From: Pseudomonas sp. FP453
GTDB taxonomy: Bacteria; Pseudomonadota; Gammaproteobacteria; Pseudomonadales; Pseudomonadaceae
Length of the DNA stretch: 64,000 nt
Assembly: GCF_030687495.1 (NCBI RefSeq)
Contig: NZ_CP117435.1
Coordinates: 2,980,501-3,044,500, forward strand
Reading direction: 5' to 3'
Position 1 is the stretch's first letter, and each line of letters opens with the position of its first letter. A program made the position numbers and the translations under genes. Below, piece after piece: positions 17,894-25,883 of this stretch. The notes below the pieces were generated by a model. That model was not told the DNA's origin and did not search any database. It saw only the letters and a program-made list of their open reading frames with translations.

Positions 17894-19594
17894 ATGGCCA
17901 CGCCGCCTTTATTCAAAGCGCTGGGTGAATACAAGAGTGTCTTGCTCAGCGTTGGCTGTTTCACGGCATTGATTAACCTGCTGATGCTGGTGCCGTCGAT
18001 CTACATGCTGCAAGTGTATGACCGCGTGCTGTCCTCCCAGAATGAAACCACCCTGGTGATGTTGACGCTGATGGTCGTCGGTTTCTTTGTGTTTATTGGC
18101 ACGCTGGAGGCGATTCGCAGCTTTATCGTGATCCGCATCGGCAGCCAGTTGGAGCGGCGTTTCAACCTGCGCGTCTACAAGGCCGCGTTCGAACGCAACC
18201 TGCAGCGCGGCCAGGGGCATGCCGGGCAGTCGCTGGGGGATTTGACCCATATCCGCCAGTTCATCACCGGGCCGGCGCTGTTCGCGTTTTTTGATGCGCC
18301 GTGGTTTCCCATCTACCTGCTGGTGATCTTCCTGTTCAACGTCTGGCTCGGCGTGCTGGCCACGGCCGGCGCACTGCTGCTGATCGGCCTGGCGTGCCTC
18401 AACGAATACCTGACGAAAAAACCCTTGGGCGAAGCCAGCGGTTACTCGCAGCAATCCACCCAACTTGCCACCAGCCATTTGCACAATGCCGAGACCATCC
18501 AGGCCATGGGCATGCTCGGTGCCTTGCGTCAGCGGTGGTTTGCCGTGCATTCGCAGTTTCTCGGCTTGCAGAACCGGGCCAGCGACACCGGCTCGGTAAT
18601 CACCGCCCTGAGCAAATCCCTGCGGCTGTGCCTGCAATCCTTGGTGCTGGGCCTGGGCGCGCTGCTGGTGATCAAAGGCGAGATGACCGCCGGCATGATG
18701 ATTGCCGGTTCGATCCTGATGGGCCGCGTGCTCAGCCCCATCGATCAATTGATTGCGGTGTGGAAACAGTGGAGTTCGGCCAAATTGGCCTATCAGCGTC
18801 TGGACGCGTTGCTGCGCGAGAGCCCCGAAGCCGTCGAGCCGATGAAATTGCCGGCGCCCAAGGGCCAGGTCAGTTTCGAGCAGGTCAGCGCAGGCCCACC
18901 GGGGCGGCGGGTGACGACCCTGCATCACGTCAGTTTCGACCTCGGCGCGGGCGAGGTGCTCGGTGTGCTCGGCGCCTCGGGCTCGGGTAAATCCACCCTG
19001 GCCCGCGTGCTGGTGGGCGTATGGCCGACCCTGGCCGGCACCGTGCGCCTGGACGGTGCGGATATCCATCGCTGGGACCGCGACGACCTCGGCCCGCATA
19101 TCGGCTACCTGCCCCAGGACATCGAACTGTTCAGCGGCAGCATCGCCGACAACATCGCGCGGTTTCGCGAGGCCGACCCGCAGCTTGTGGTGCAGGCCGC
19201 GCAGCAAGCCGGGGTGCATGAGCTGATCCTGCGCCTGCCCCAAGGCTACGACACGCTGCTGGGTGACAACGGCGGCGGCTTGTCTGGCGGGCAGAAACAA
19301 CGGGTGGCCCTGGCCCGCGCGCTGTACGGCGGGCCACGGTTGATCGTGCTGGATGAGCCCAACTCGAACCTCGATACCCAGGGCGAAGCCGCGCTGGCCA
19401 GCGCCATCGTGCAGATGAAAGCCCAGGGCAGCAGCGTGGTGCTGGTCACCCATCGTTCGGCGGCGTTGGCCCAGGCCGACAAGCTGCTGGTGCTCAACGA
19501 GGGCCAGTTGCAAGTGTTCGGCCCCAGCCAGGAAGTGCTGCGGGCCTTGTCCGGGCAGCGCGAACAACCGCCTCAACAGAGGATGCCAGCATGA
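17894..19594 (+). CDS. aprD: Type I secretion ABC transporter AprD
   Basis: The inner-membrane ATPase/permease of the protease exporter, about 566 residues. An N-terminal transmembrane domain of about 300 residues (starting with SVGCFTALINLLMLVPSIYM) is followed by the ATPase domain: Walker A GASGSGKS at 360-367, signature LSGGQ at 463 and Walker B LIVLDEP with Asp487. It lacks a C39 peptidase domain, as expected for exporters of RTX proteins with uncleaved C-terminal signals. The ATG at 17894 has AAGGAAG 10 bases upstream; the frame is open back to 17825. It overlaps aprE by 4 bases (ATGA), indicating coupled translation. Confidence 0.95.
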   Translation: MATPPLFKALGEYKSVLLSVGCFTALINLLMLVPSIYMLQVYDRVLSSQNETTLVMLTLMVVGFFVFIGTLEAIRSFIVIRIGSQLERRFNLRVYKAAFERNLQRGQGHAGQSLGDLTHIRQFITGPALFAFFDAPWFPIYLLVIFLFNVWLGVLATAGALLLIGLACLNEYLTKKPLGEASGYSQQSTQLATSHLHNAETIQAMGMLGALRQRWFAVHSQFLGLQNRASDTGSVITALSKSLRLCLQSLVLGLGALLVIKGEMTAGMMIAGSILMGRVLSPIDQLIAVWKQWSSAKLAYQRLDALLRESPEAVEPMKLPAPKGQVSFEQVSAGPPGRRVTTLHHVSFDLGAGEVLGVLGASGSGKSTLARVLVGVWPTLAGTVRLDGADIHRWDRDDLGPHIGYLPQDIELFSGSIADNIARFREADPQLVVQAAQQAGVHELILRLPQGYDTLLGDNGGGLSGGQKQRVALARALYGGPRLIVLDEPNSNLDTQGEAALASAIVQMKAQGSSVVLVTHRSAALAQADKLLVLNEGQLQVFGPSQEVLRALSGQREQPPQQRMPA

Positions 19595-20883
19595 CTCACG
19601 TAGAACACGACGCGCGTTTTTTTGTGCGCATGGGCTGGCTGCTGACCGTGCTCGGTGCCGGTGGATTTTTCCTCTGGGCCAGCCTGGCGCCGCTGGACCA
19701 AGGTATTCCGGTGCAAGGCACGGTGGTGGTGTCGGGCAAGCGCAAGGCCGTGCAAACCCTCAGCCCGGGCGTGGTCAGCGGGATTCTGGTGCGTGAAGGC
19801 GAGGCCGTTAAACAGGGCCAGCCGCTGTTTCGCCTCGACCAGACCCAGCACCAGGCCGACGTGCAATCGCTGCAAGCGCAGTACCGCATGGCCTGGGCCA
19901 GTGTGGCGCGTTGGCAGAGCGAGCGAGACAACCGCGCCGCCATTACCTTTCCCGCCGAGCTGAGCGGCGATGCCGACCCGGCCTTGGCCCTGGTCCTGGA
20001 AGGCCAGCGCCAACTGTTCAGCAGCCGCCGCGAAGCCTTCTCCCGCGAACAGGCGGGGATCCGCGCGAATATCGACGGCGCCACCGCGCAACTCGGCGGC
20101 ATGCGCCGGGCGCGCAGCGACCTGACGGCCCAGGCCCAATCCCTGCGCGATCAACTGGGCAACCTGCAACCCTTGGCCGACAACGGCTATATCCCGCGCA
20201 ACCGGCTGCTGGAGTACCAGCGCCAACTGTCCCAGGTGCAGCAGGACCTGGCGCAGAACACCGGCGAAAGCGGGCGAGTGGAGCAGGGCATCCTCGAATC
20301 GCGTCTGAAACTTCAGCAGCACAGCGAGGAATACCAGAAGGAAGTGCGCAGCCAACTGGCCGATGCACAACTGCGCAGCCTGACCCTGGAACAGCAACTG
20401 ACTTCGGCCGGCTTCGACCTGCAACACAGCCAGATCAACGCGCCGGCCGACGGCATTGCGGTCAACCTCAGCGTGCACACGGTGGGCGCGGTGGTGCGCG
20501 CCGGAGAAACCCTGCTGGAAATCGTGCCCCAGGGCACGCGCCTGGAAGTCGAAGGGCGCCTGCCCGTGCATCTGGTGGACAAGGTCGGCACCCAACTGCC
20601 GGTGGACATCCTCTTCACCGCCTTCAACCAGAGCCGCACGCCACGGGTGCCGGGCCAAGTCAGCCTGATCTCGGCCGACCAGATGCTCGATGAAAAGACC
20701 GGCGCGCCGTATTACGTGCTGCGCACCACGGTCAGCGACATGGCGCTGGAGAAACTCCACGGCCTGGTGATCAAGCCCGGCATGCCCGCCGAGATGTTTG
20801 TGCGCACCGGCGAGCGTTCGTTGCTCAATTATCTGTTCAAGCCGCTGCTGGATCGCGCCGGCTCCGCGTTGACCGAGGAATAA
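19591..20883 (+). CDS. aprE: Type I secretion membrane-fusion protein AprE
   Basis: The 430-residue HlyD/PrtE-family adaptor links AprD in the inner membrane to AprF in the outer membrane. A single transmembrane segment (about residues 14-33, GWLLTVLGAGGFFLWASLA) is followed by a lipoyl-like half (PVQGTVVVSGKRKAVQTLSPG), a long coiled coil (about residues 90-270) and the C-terminal half-motif and barrel (INAPADGIAVNLSVHTVGAVVRAGE). The start overlaps the aprD stop (ATGA); aprF follows after 2 bases. Confidence 0.95.
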   Translation: MTHVEHDARFFVRMGWLLTVLGAGGFFLWASLAPLDQGIPVQGTVVVSGKRKAVQTLSPGVVSGILVREGEAVKQGQPLFRLDQTQHQADVQSLQAQYRMAWASVARWQSERDNRAAITFPAELSGDADPALALVLEGQRQLFSSRREAFSREQAGIRANIDGATAQLGGMRRARSDLTAQAQSLRDQLGNLQPLADNGYIPRNRLLEYQRQLSQVQQDLAQNTGESGRVEQGILESRLKLQQHSEEYQKEVRSQLADAQLRSLTLEQQLTSAGFDLQHSQINAPADGIAVNLSVHTVGAVVRAGETLLEIVPQGTRLEVEGRLPVHLVDKVGTQLPVDILFTAFNQSRTPRVPGQVSLISADQMLDEKTGAPYYVLRTTVSDMALEKLHGLVIKPGMPAEMFVRTGERSLLNYLFKPLLDRAGSALTEE

Positions 20884-20885
20884 GC

Positions 20886-22223
20886 ATGAAACCGGTGTTT
20901 ATCGCCTTGTTATTGAGCTGTACCAGTGCCCACGCCGCCATGGGGCCGTTCGACGTGTACGAAAAAGCCTTGCGCAACGATCCGGTGTTCCTTGGCGCGA
21001 TCAAGGAGCGCGACGCCGGCCTGGAAAACCGCACCATCGGCCGCGCCGGCCTGCTGCCCAAGCTGTCCTACAACTACAACAAGGGCCGCAACAACTCCCA
21101 GGCCACCTTGCCCGACGGCCGTGGCGGCACCTATCACGATGACCGCAACTACAACAGCTACGGCTCCACCTTCAGCCTGCAACAGCCGTTGTTCGACTAC
21201 GAAGCCTACGCCAACTACCGCAAGGGCGTGGCCCAGGCGCTGTTTGCCGATGAAAGCTTTCGCGACAAGAGTCAGGCGTTGCTGGTGCGGGTGTTGTCCT
21301 ACTACACCCAGGCGTTGTTCGCACAGGACCAGATCGACATTGCCCGCGCCAAGAAGAAGGCGTTCGAGCAACAGTTCCAGCAGAACCGCCACTTGTTCCA
21401 ACAGGGCGAGGGCACGCGCACGGACATTCTCGAAGCCGAATCCCGTTATGAGCTAGCCACCGCCGAAGAGATCCAGGCGCTGGATGAGCAGGATGCATCG
21501 CTACGGGAACTGGGCGCGTTGATTGGCGTGCCAAGCGTCAACATCGATGACCTGGCGCCACTGAACCAGGGCTTTGCTGCCTTCACCTTGACCCCGGCCA
21601 ACTACGACACCTGGCATGAACTGGCAATCAGCAACAACCCGACACTCGCGTCCCAGCGCCAGGCCCTGGAAGTGGCGCGGTATGAAGTGGAGCGCAACCG
21701 CGCCGGGCATCTGCCGAAAGTCACCGCGTACGCCAGCTCGCGCCAGCAGGAGTCCGACAGTGGCAACACCTACAACCAGCGTTACGACACCAACACCATC
21801 GGCGTCGAAGTCAGCCTGCCGTTGTATGCCGGTGGCGGTATTTCCGCCTCCACCCGCCAGGCCAGCCGGGCCATGGAGCAGGCCGAGTACGAGCTGGAGG
21901 GCAAGACCCGCGAAACCCTGATCGAACTGCGCCGCCAGTTCAGCGCGTGCCTGTCGGGGGTGAGCAAGTTGCGCGCGTATCAGAAGGCGTTGACGTCGGC
22001 CGAAGCGCTGGTGGTGTCGACCAAACAAAGCATCCTCGGCGGCGAGCGCGTCAACCTCGATGCCCTCAATGCCGAGCAGCAGCTCTACAGCACGCGCCGC
22101 GACCTGGCCCAGGCGCGTTACGACTACCTGATGGCCTGGACCAAATTGCACTACTACGCCGGCAACCTGCGCGACACCGACCTGGCCAAGGTGGATGAGG
22201 CGTTCGGGCCGGCGGCACGCTAG
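20886..22223 (+). CDS. aprF: Type I secretion outer-membrane protein AprF (TolC family)
   Basis: A 445-residue TolC-family channel with a signal peptide (about residues 1-18, ending SAHA) and the two repeated alpha-helical hairpin halves of the family (GPFDVYEKALRNDPVFLGA in the first, ALEVARYEVERNRAGHLPKVTAY in the second). It forms the outer-membrane exit duct for AprA and, by operon context, for the lipase. It begins 2 bases after aprE stops and is followed 40 bases later by the lipase gene. Confidence 0.95.
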   Translation: MKPVFIALLLSCTSAHAAMGPFDVYEKALRNDPVFLGAIKERDAGLENRTIGRAGLLPKLSYNYNKGRNNSQATLPDGRGGTYHDDRNYNSYGSTFSLQQPLFDYEAYANYRKGVAQALFADESFRDKSQALLVRVLSYYTQALFAQDQIDIARAKKKAFEQQFQQNRHLFQQGEGTRTDILEAESRYELATAEEIQALDEQDASLRELGALIGVPSVNIDDLAPLNQGFAAFTLTPANYDTWHELAISNNPTLASQRQALEVARYEVERNRAGHLPKVTAYASSRQQESDSGNTYNQRYDTNTIGVEVSLPLYAGGGISASTRQASRAMEQAEYELEGKTRETLIELRRQFSACLSGVSKLRAYQKALTSAEALVVSTKQSILGGERVNLDALNAEQQLYSTRRDLAQARYDYLMAWTKLHYYAGNLRDTDLAKVDEAFGPAAR

Positions 22224-22263
22224 TCCGCTATCTCGACAAGTCCAACAAAAGAGAGGCACTACG

Positions 22264-23676
22264 ATGGGTATCTTTGACTATAAAAACCTCGGATCCGAGG
22301 GCTCCAAGGCGTTGTTCGCCGACGCCATGGCAATCACCTTGTACAGCTATCACAACCTGGATAACGGCTTTGCCGTGGGTTACCAGCACAACGGTTTGGG
22401 CTGGGGCTTGCCGGCGACCTTGGTCAGCGCGCTGCTGGGCGGTGCGGACTCCCAGGGGGTGATTCCCGATATCCCGTGGAACCCGGATTCGGAAAAAGCC
22501 GCCCTGGACGCGGTGCAGAAAGCCGGTTGGACGCCCATCAGTGCGAGCACCTTGGGTTACGCCGGCAAGGTTGATGCGCGGGGTACGTTCTTCGGCGAAA
22601 AGGCCGGCTACACCAGCGCGCAAGTCGAGGTGCTGGGCAAGTACGATGACGCCGGCAAGCTGCTGGAAATCGGCATCGGCTTTCGCGGCACCTCTGGGCC
22701 CCGGGAAAGCCTGATCAGCGATTCCATCGGCGACTTGGTCAGCGACCTGATGGCCGCGCTGGGCCCCAAGGACTACGCGAAGAACTACAGCGGCGAAGCG
22801 TTCGGCACCTTGCTCAAACACGTGGCCGACTATGCCGGCGCCCACGGCCTCAGCGGCAAGGACGTGGTGGTCAGCGGCCACAGCCTGGGTGGCTTGGCAG
22901 TCAACAGCATGGCTGACCTCAGCGGCAATAAGTGGTCGGGCTTCTACAGGGACGCCAACTACGTGGCCTACGCCTCGCCGACCCAGAGCAGCAGCGACAA
23001 GGTGCTCAATATCGGCTACGAGAACGACCCGGTGTTCCGCGCGCTCGACGGCTCATCGTTCACCCTGTCGTCCCTCGGCGTGCATGACACGCCTCATGCC
23101 TCCACCACCGACAACATCGTCAGCTTCAACGACCACTACGCCTCGACCCTGTGGAATGTGTTGCCGTTTTCCATCGCCAACCTGCCGACCTGGATCTCCC
23201 ATCTGCCGACCGGTTATGGCGACGGCCTGACGCGTGTGCTTGAGTCGGGTTTCTACGAGCAGATGACCCGCGACTCCACGGTGATCGTCGCCAACCTGTC
23301 CGACCCGGCCCGTGCAACAACCTGGGTACAAGACCTCAACCGCAACGCCGAGCCCCACAAGGGCAACACCTTCATCATCGGCAGCGACGGCAACGACCTG
23401 ATCCAGGGCGGCAAGGGCGCGGATTTTATCGAGGGCGGCCAGGGCAATGACACGATCCGTGACAGCAGCGGGCACAACACGTTTCTGTTCAGCGGGCAGT
23501 TTGGCCAGGATCGGGTGATTGGCTATCAGCCGACGGACAAGCTGGTGTTCAAGGAGGTGCAGGGCAGTGTGGAATACCGTGAGTACGGTGGGGATACGGT
23601 GATCAGTGTCGGTTCGGATTCGGTGACGCTGGTCGGCGTGAGCGGCTGGTCAGGGGAGGGGATGGTGATCAGCTAA
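22264..23676 (+). CDS. lipA: Extracellular RTX lipase, family I.3 (LipA)
   Basis: A 470-residue secreted lipase. The N-terminal alpha/beta-hydrolase domain carries the nucleophile elbow GHSLGG (Ser207). The C-terminal part has glycine-rich RTX repeats (GSDGNDLIQGGKGADFIEGG, then GGQGNDTIRD), a DRVIGYQPTDKLVF segment like that of AprA, and an uncleaved secretion signal at the end. It has no Sec signal or Cys, typical for type I export through AprDEF. AGAGG precedes the ATG. In P. fluorescens the operon often has two autotransporter protease genes (prtA, prtB) between aprF and lipA; here the gap is 40 bases and both are missing. Some relatives also cleave polyester polyurethane. Confidence 0.95.
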   Translation: MGIFDYKNLGSEGSKALFADAMAITLYSYHNLDNGFAVGYQHNGLGWGLPATLVSALLGGADSQGVIPDIPWNPDSEKAALDAVQKAGWTPISASTLGYAGKVDARGTFFGEKAGYTSAQVEVLGKYDDAGKLLEIGIGFRGTSGPRESLISDSIGDLVSDLMAALGPKDYAKNYSGEAFGTLLKHVADYAGAHGLSGKDVVVSGHSLGGLAVNSMADLSGNKWSGFYRDANYVAYASPTQSSSDKVLNIGYENDPVFRALDGSSFTLSSLGVHDTPHASTTDNIVSFNDHYASTLWNVLPFSIANLPTWISHLPTGYGDGLTRVLESGFYEQMTRDSTVIVANLSDPARATTWVQDLNRNAEPHKGNTFIIGSDGNDLIQGGKGADFIEGGQGNDTIRDSSGHNTFLFSGQFGQDRVIGYQPTDKLVFKEVQGSVEYREYGGDTVISVGSDSVTLVGVSGWSGEGMVIS

Positions 23677-23695
23677 AGCTGGAATGCCATCCCAA

Positions 23696-23798
23696 TGTGG
23701 GAGCTGACTTGTGTGGGAGCTGGCTTGCCTGCGATGCAGACGCCTCGGTTTTTCAGTTCAATCGAGGTGATGCCATCGCAGGCAAGCCAGCTCCCACA
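23696..23798. repeat. REPIN (TGGCTTGCCT type) with an extra partial REP in front
   Basis: GTGGGAGCTGGCTTGCCTGC at 23712 and its complement at the right end form the pair, with an inner inverted repeat (CCTCGG.../...TCGAGG). A shorter REP fragment, TGTGGGAGCTGACTTG, precedes it at 23696. It lies between the convergent lipase and lipoprotein genes. Confidence 0.88.
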
Positions 23799-23826
23799 TT
23801 TTTGAATTGCACTCCGCGCCAGAGAA

Positions 23827-24045
23827 TTACTTTTCCTTGATAACGGTGGCCACATCAGCCGCCTTCACCCGCACGCGCTTGCCAGCAATGTCCGTGAATT
23901 CATAGAAGCCATCGGCGGTGTCGGTTTTCGGTAAATCCTGGGTCAAATACTGCGTGCCATTTTGCAATGTCACCACCGTTTGCGTCGCGCAACCGGCCAA
24001 TACCAGAAAAGTGAGTGCAACCAGTGGCAGACCCAAATTCTTCAT
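23827..24045 (-). CDS. Small YgdI/YgdR-type lipoprotein (DUF903)
   Basis: A 72-residue lipoprotein. The signal peptide ends in a lipobox, LVLAGC, so Cys is the lipidated N-terminus. The remainder (VVTLQNGTQYLTQDLPKTD, then YEFTDIAGKRVRVKAADVATVIKE) is the SH3-like YgdI/YgdR domain. Residue 2 after the Cys is Ala, so outer-membrane sorting is expected. The start at 24045 (MKNLGLP) is preferred over 24051 because AAGG sits at a proper 9-base distance. The function of the family is unknown; many copies occur per Pseudomonas genome. Confidence 0.88.
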   Translation of the reverse strand: MKNLGLPLVALTFLVLAGCATQTVVTLQNGTQYLTQDLPKTDTADGFYEFTDIAGKRVRVKAADVATVIKEK

Positions 24046-24239
24046 GCTCATAACCCTTACCTATCAACCCTGAAAAGTCCCGCGCCACGGGCTGCGGGGC
24101 ACAAATTTTACGCCATCGGCTCACCCATCAGATCACTTTTATACAAAAAGTTGCGTGCGCCATTTATCTATTACCGATTGCAACAAGCCACCAGCGGCGG
24201 CACTCTGTATGCATAACCAGTATTTGACCCCCGTGCGCC

Positions 24240-25883
24240 ATGGCCAATCCCCTCGAAGACCCGCTTTATTACCTGCAAAACTTCCGTCAGGTCCTGCAAT
24301 GGCTGGGGCAACGCTATGCCGACTTGCTCGACCCCGACGAATCGCAGTTCATTCAGCAATTTGACAGCTTGCCCCAAGCCTCCCAGGCCTTGCTGGTGCG
24401 CATGGTCATGCGCAAGGGTGTGCATTTTCGTGCGGGCAAGCTCAATTACCTCGAAATCGGTTGTACCCGTGCAGCGGCCGCACCTTTGTTGCAGCTGACA
24501 TGGATCGACGATCAATGCCTGCTGAGCTTTGCAGAGCTGTTCGCCTTGCTGCAAAAAGGCGAAATCCTCGCGGCGTTCAAGCCCTGGATCGACAACCCCA
24601 AGGGCAACAAGGCCGATTGGCTGGAAGGCTTGGCGGCGCAATTCCCCGACAGCCGCAGCTTTGCCACCTGGTGCCCGGAACTGGCCGATACGCTCTACAG
24701 CCTCAGCGTGATGGACCTGTGCGATCGCCTGCGCCTGATGTTCTTCGGCAACCTGTATCAGGACTGGTCCGAGTTCGTACTGGCCGACCTGGGGATCTAC
24801 ACCTACGAAAAGGTGGAGATCTGCGCTGAATCCCGGGGTTTGCGCAGCCGTGATGACGTGCAGGGCTTTCTGTTCCTGCATGCTTGCCAGCAAGCCTTCG
24901 AGGCCGGTGAGCCGGTCGCGGACGTACTGGCGCACATCGCCACCCTGAGCACCGACAACCCCTGGCTGGAACGGCGCCGGGCCAAGCTGGCGTTCCAGCT
25001 CGGGCAGCATTGCGAGCGCCTCGCCGAGTTGGCCCTGGCCGCACAGATCTACCGCACCTGCGCGTATCCCGGCGCCCGTGCACGGCTGATCCGTGTGCTG
25101 GAGCGCCAGGAGGACTACGCCCAGGCCATGGAACTGGCGAGTACGGCGCAACAGGCGCCGGAAAGTCCTGCCGAGCACCAACACCTGCTGCGGGTGCTGC
25201 CACGCCTGCGGCGCAAGCTCGGGGAGCCGGCGCTGCCCAAGGTCAAGCCGCAAGAGGTCAGCCGCCTGGACCTGGCGTTGCCACAACCGCTGGAGTCGGT
25301 GGAATCCTGTGTGCAGTTGCACCTGAGCACGCCCGAGGCGCCGGTGCATTACGTCGAGAACGGCCTGATCAATTCGCTGTTTGGCCTGCTGTGCTGGGAC
25401 GCGATCTTCGCGCCGCTGCCGGGCTCGTTTTTCCACCCGTTCCAGCGCGGGCCGGTGGACTTGCACAGCGAAGACTTCCACGCGCGCCGCGCCGCCTTGT
25501 TCGACGCCTGTTTCGAACAACTGGCCGATGAACGCTACAAAACCACGATCCGCCAACGCTACGGGGACAAATGGGGCATCCAGTCCCCCTTCGTGTTCTG
25601 GAACCTGCTCAGCGCAGACCTGCTGGAACAGGCGCTGGCCTGCCTGCCCGCTGCGCACCTGCGCCATTGGTTCGACCGCCTGCTGCTGGACATCCGCGCC
25701 AACCGCGCCGGTATGCCGGACCTGATCCAGTTCTGGCCCGCACAAAACACCTACCGCATGATCGAGGTCAAGGGCCCCGGCGACCGCCTGCAAGACAACC
25801 AACTGCGCTGGCTGGCGTTCTGCGCGCAACACCAGATGCCGGTCACCGTCTGCTACGTGCGCTGGGCGGAGCCTGCGCTTTGA
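24240..25883 (+). CDS. FAN1-type structure-specific nuclease (VRR-NUC domain)
   Basis: A 547-residue homologue of bacterial FAN1. The C-terminal VRR-NUC domain (about residues 380-547) has the conserved VENGLINSLFGLLCWDAIF helix and the PD-(D/E)XK site GMPDLIQF with Asp494, then MIEVKGPGDRLQDNQ with Glu509 and Lys511. The N-terminal part contains the SAP-like DNA-binding and TPR-like helical regions of the family. FAN1 cuts 5'-flap DNA and helps unhook interstrand crosslinks. The helicase gene follows with a 4-base overlap (TTGA), so the two proteins are made together and probably act in the same repair step (inference). Confidence 0.93.
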   Translation: MANPLEDPLYYLQNFRQVLQWLGQRYADLLDPDESQFIQQFDSLPQASQALLVRMVMRKGVHFRAGKLNYLEIGCTRAAAAPLLQLTWIDDQCLLSFAELFALLQKGEILAAFKPWIDNPKGNKADWLEGLAAQFPDSRSFATWCPELADTLYSLSVMDLCDRLRLMFFGNLYQDWSEFVLADLGIYTYEKVEICAESRGLRSRDDVQGFLFLHACQQAFEAGEPVADVLAHIATLSTDNPWLERRRAKLAFQLGQHCERLAELALAAQIYRTCAYPGARARLIRVLERQEDYAQAMELASTAQQAPESPAEHQHLLRVLPRLRRKLGEPALPKVKPQEVSRLDLALPQPLESVESCVQLHLSTPEAPVHYVENGLINSLFGLLCWDAIFAPLPGSFFHPFQRGPVDLHSEDFHARRAALFDACFEQLADERYKTTIRQRYGDKWGIQSPFVFWNLLSADLLEQALACLPAAHLRHWFDRLLLDIRANRAGMPDLIQFWPAQNTYRMIEVKGPGDRLQDNQLRWLAFCAQHQMPVTVCYVRWAEPAL

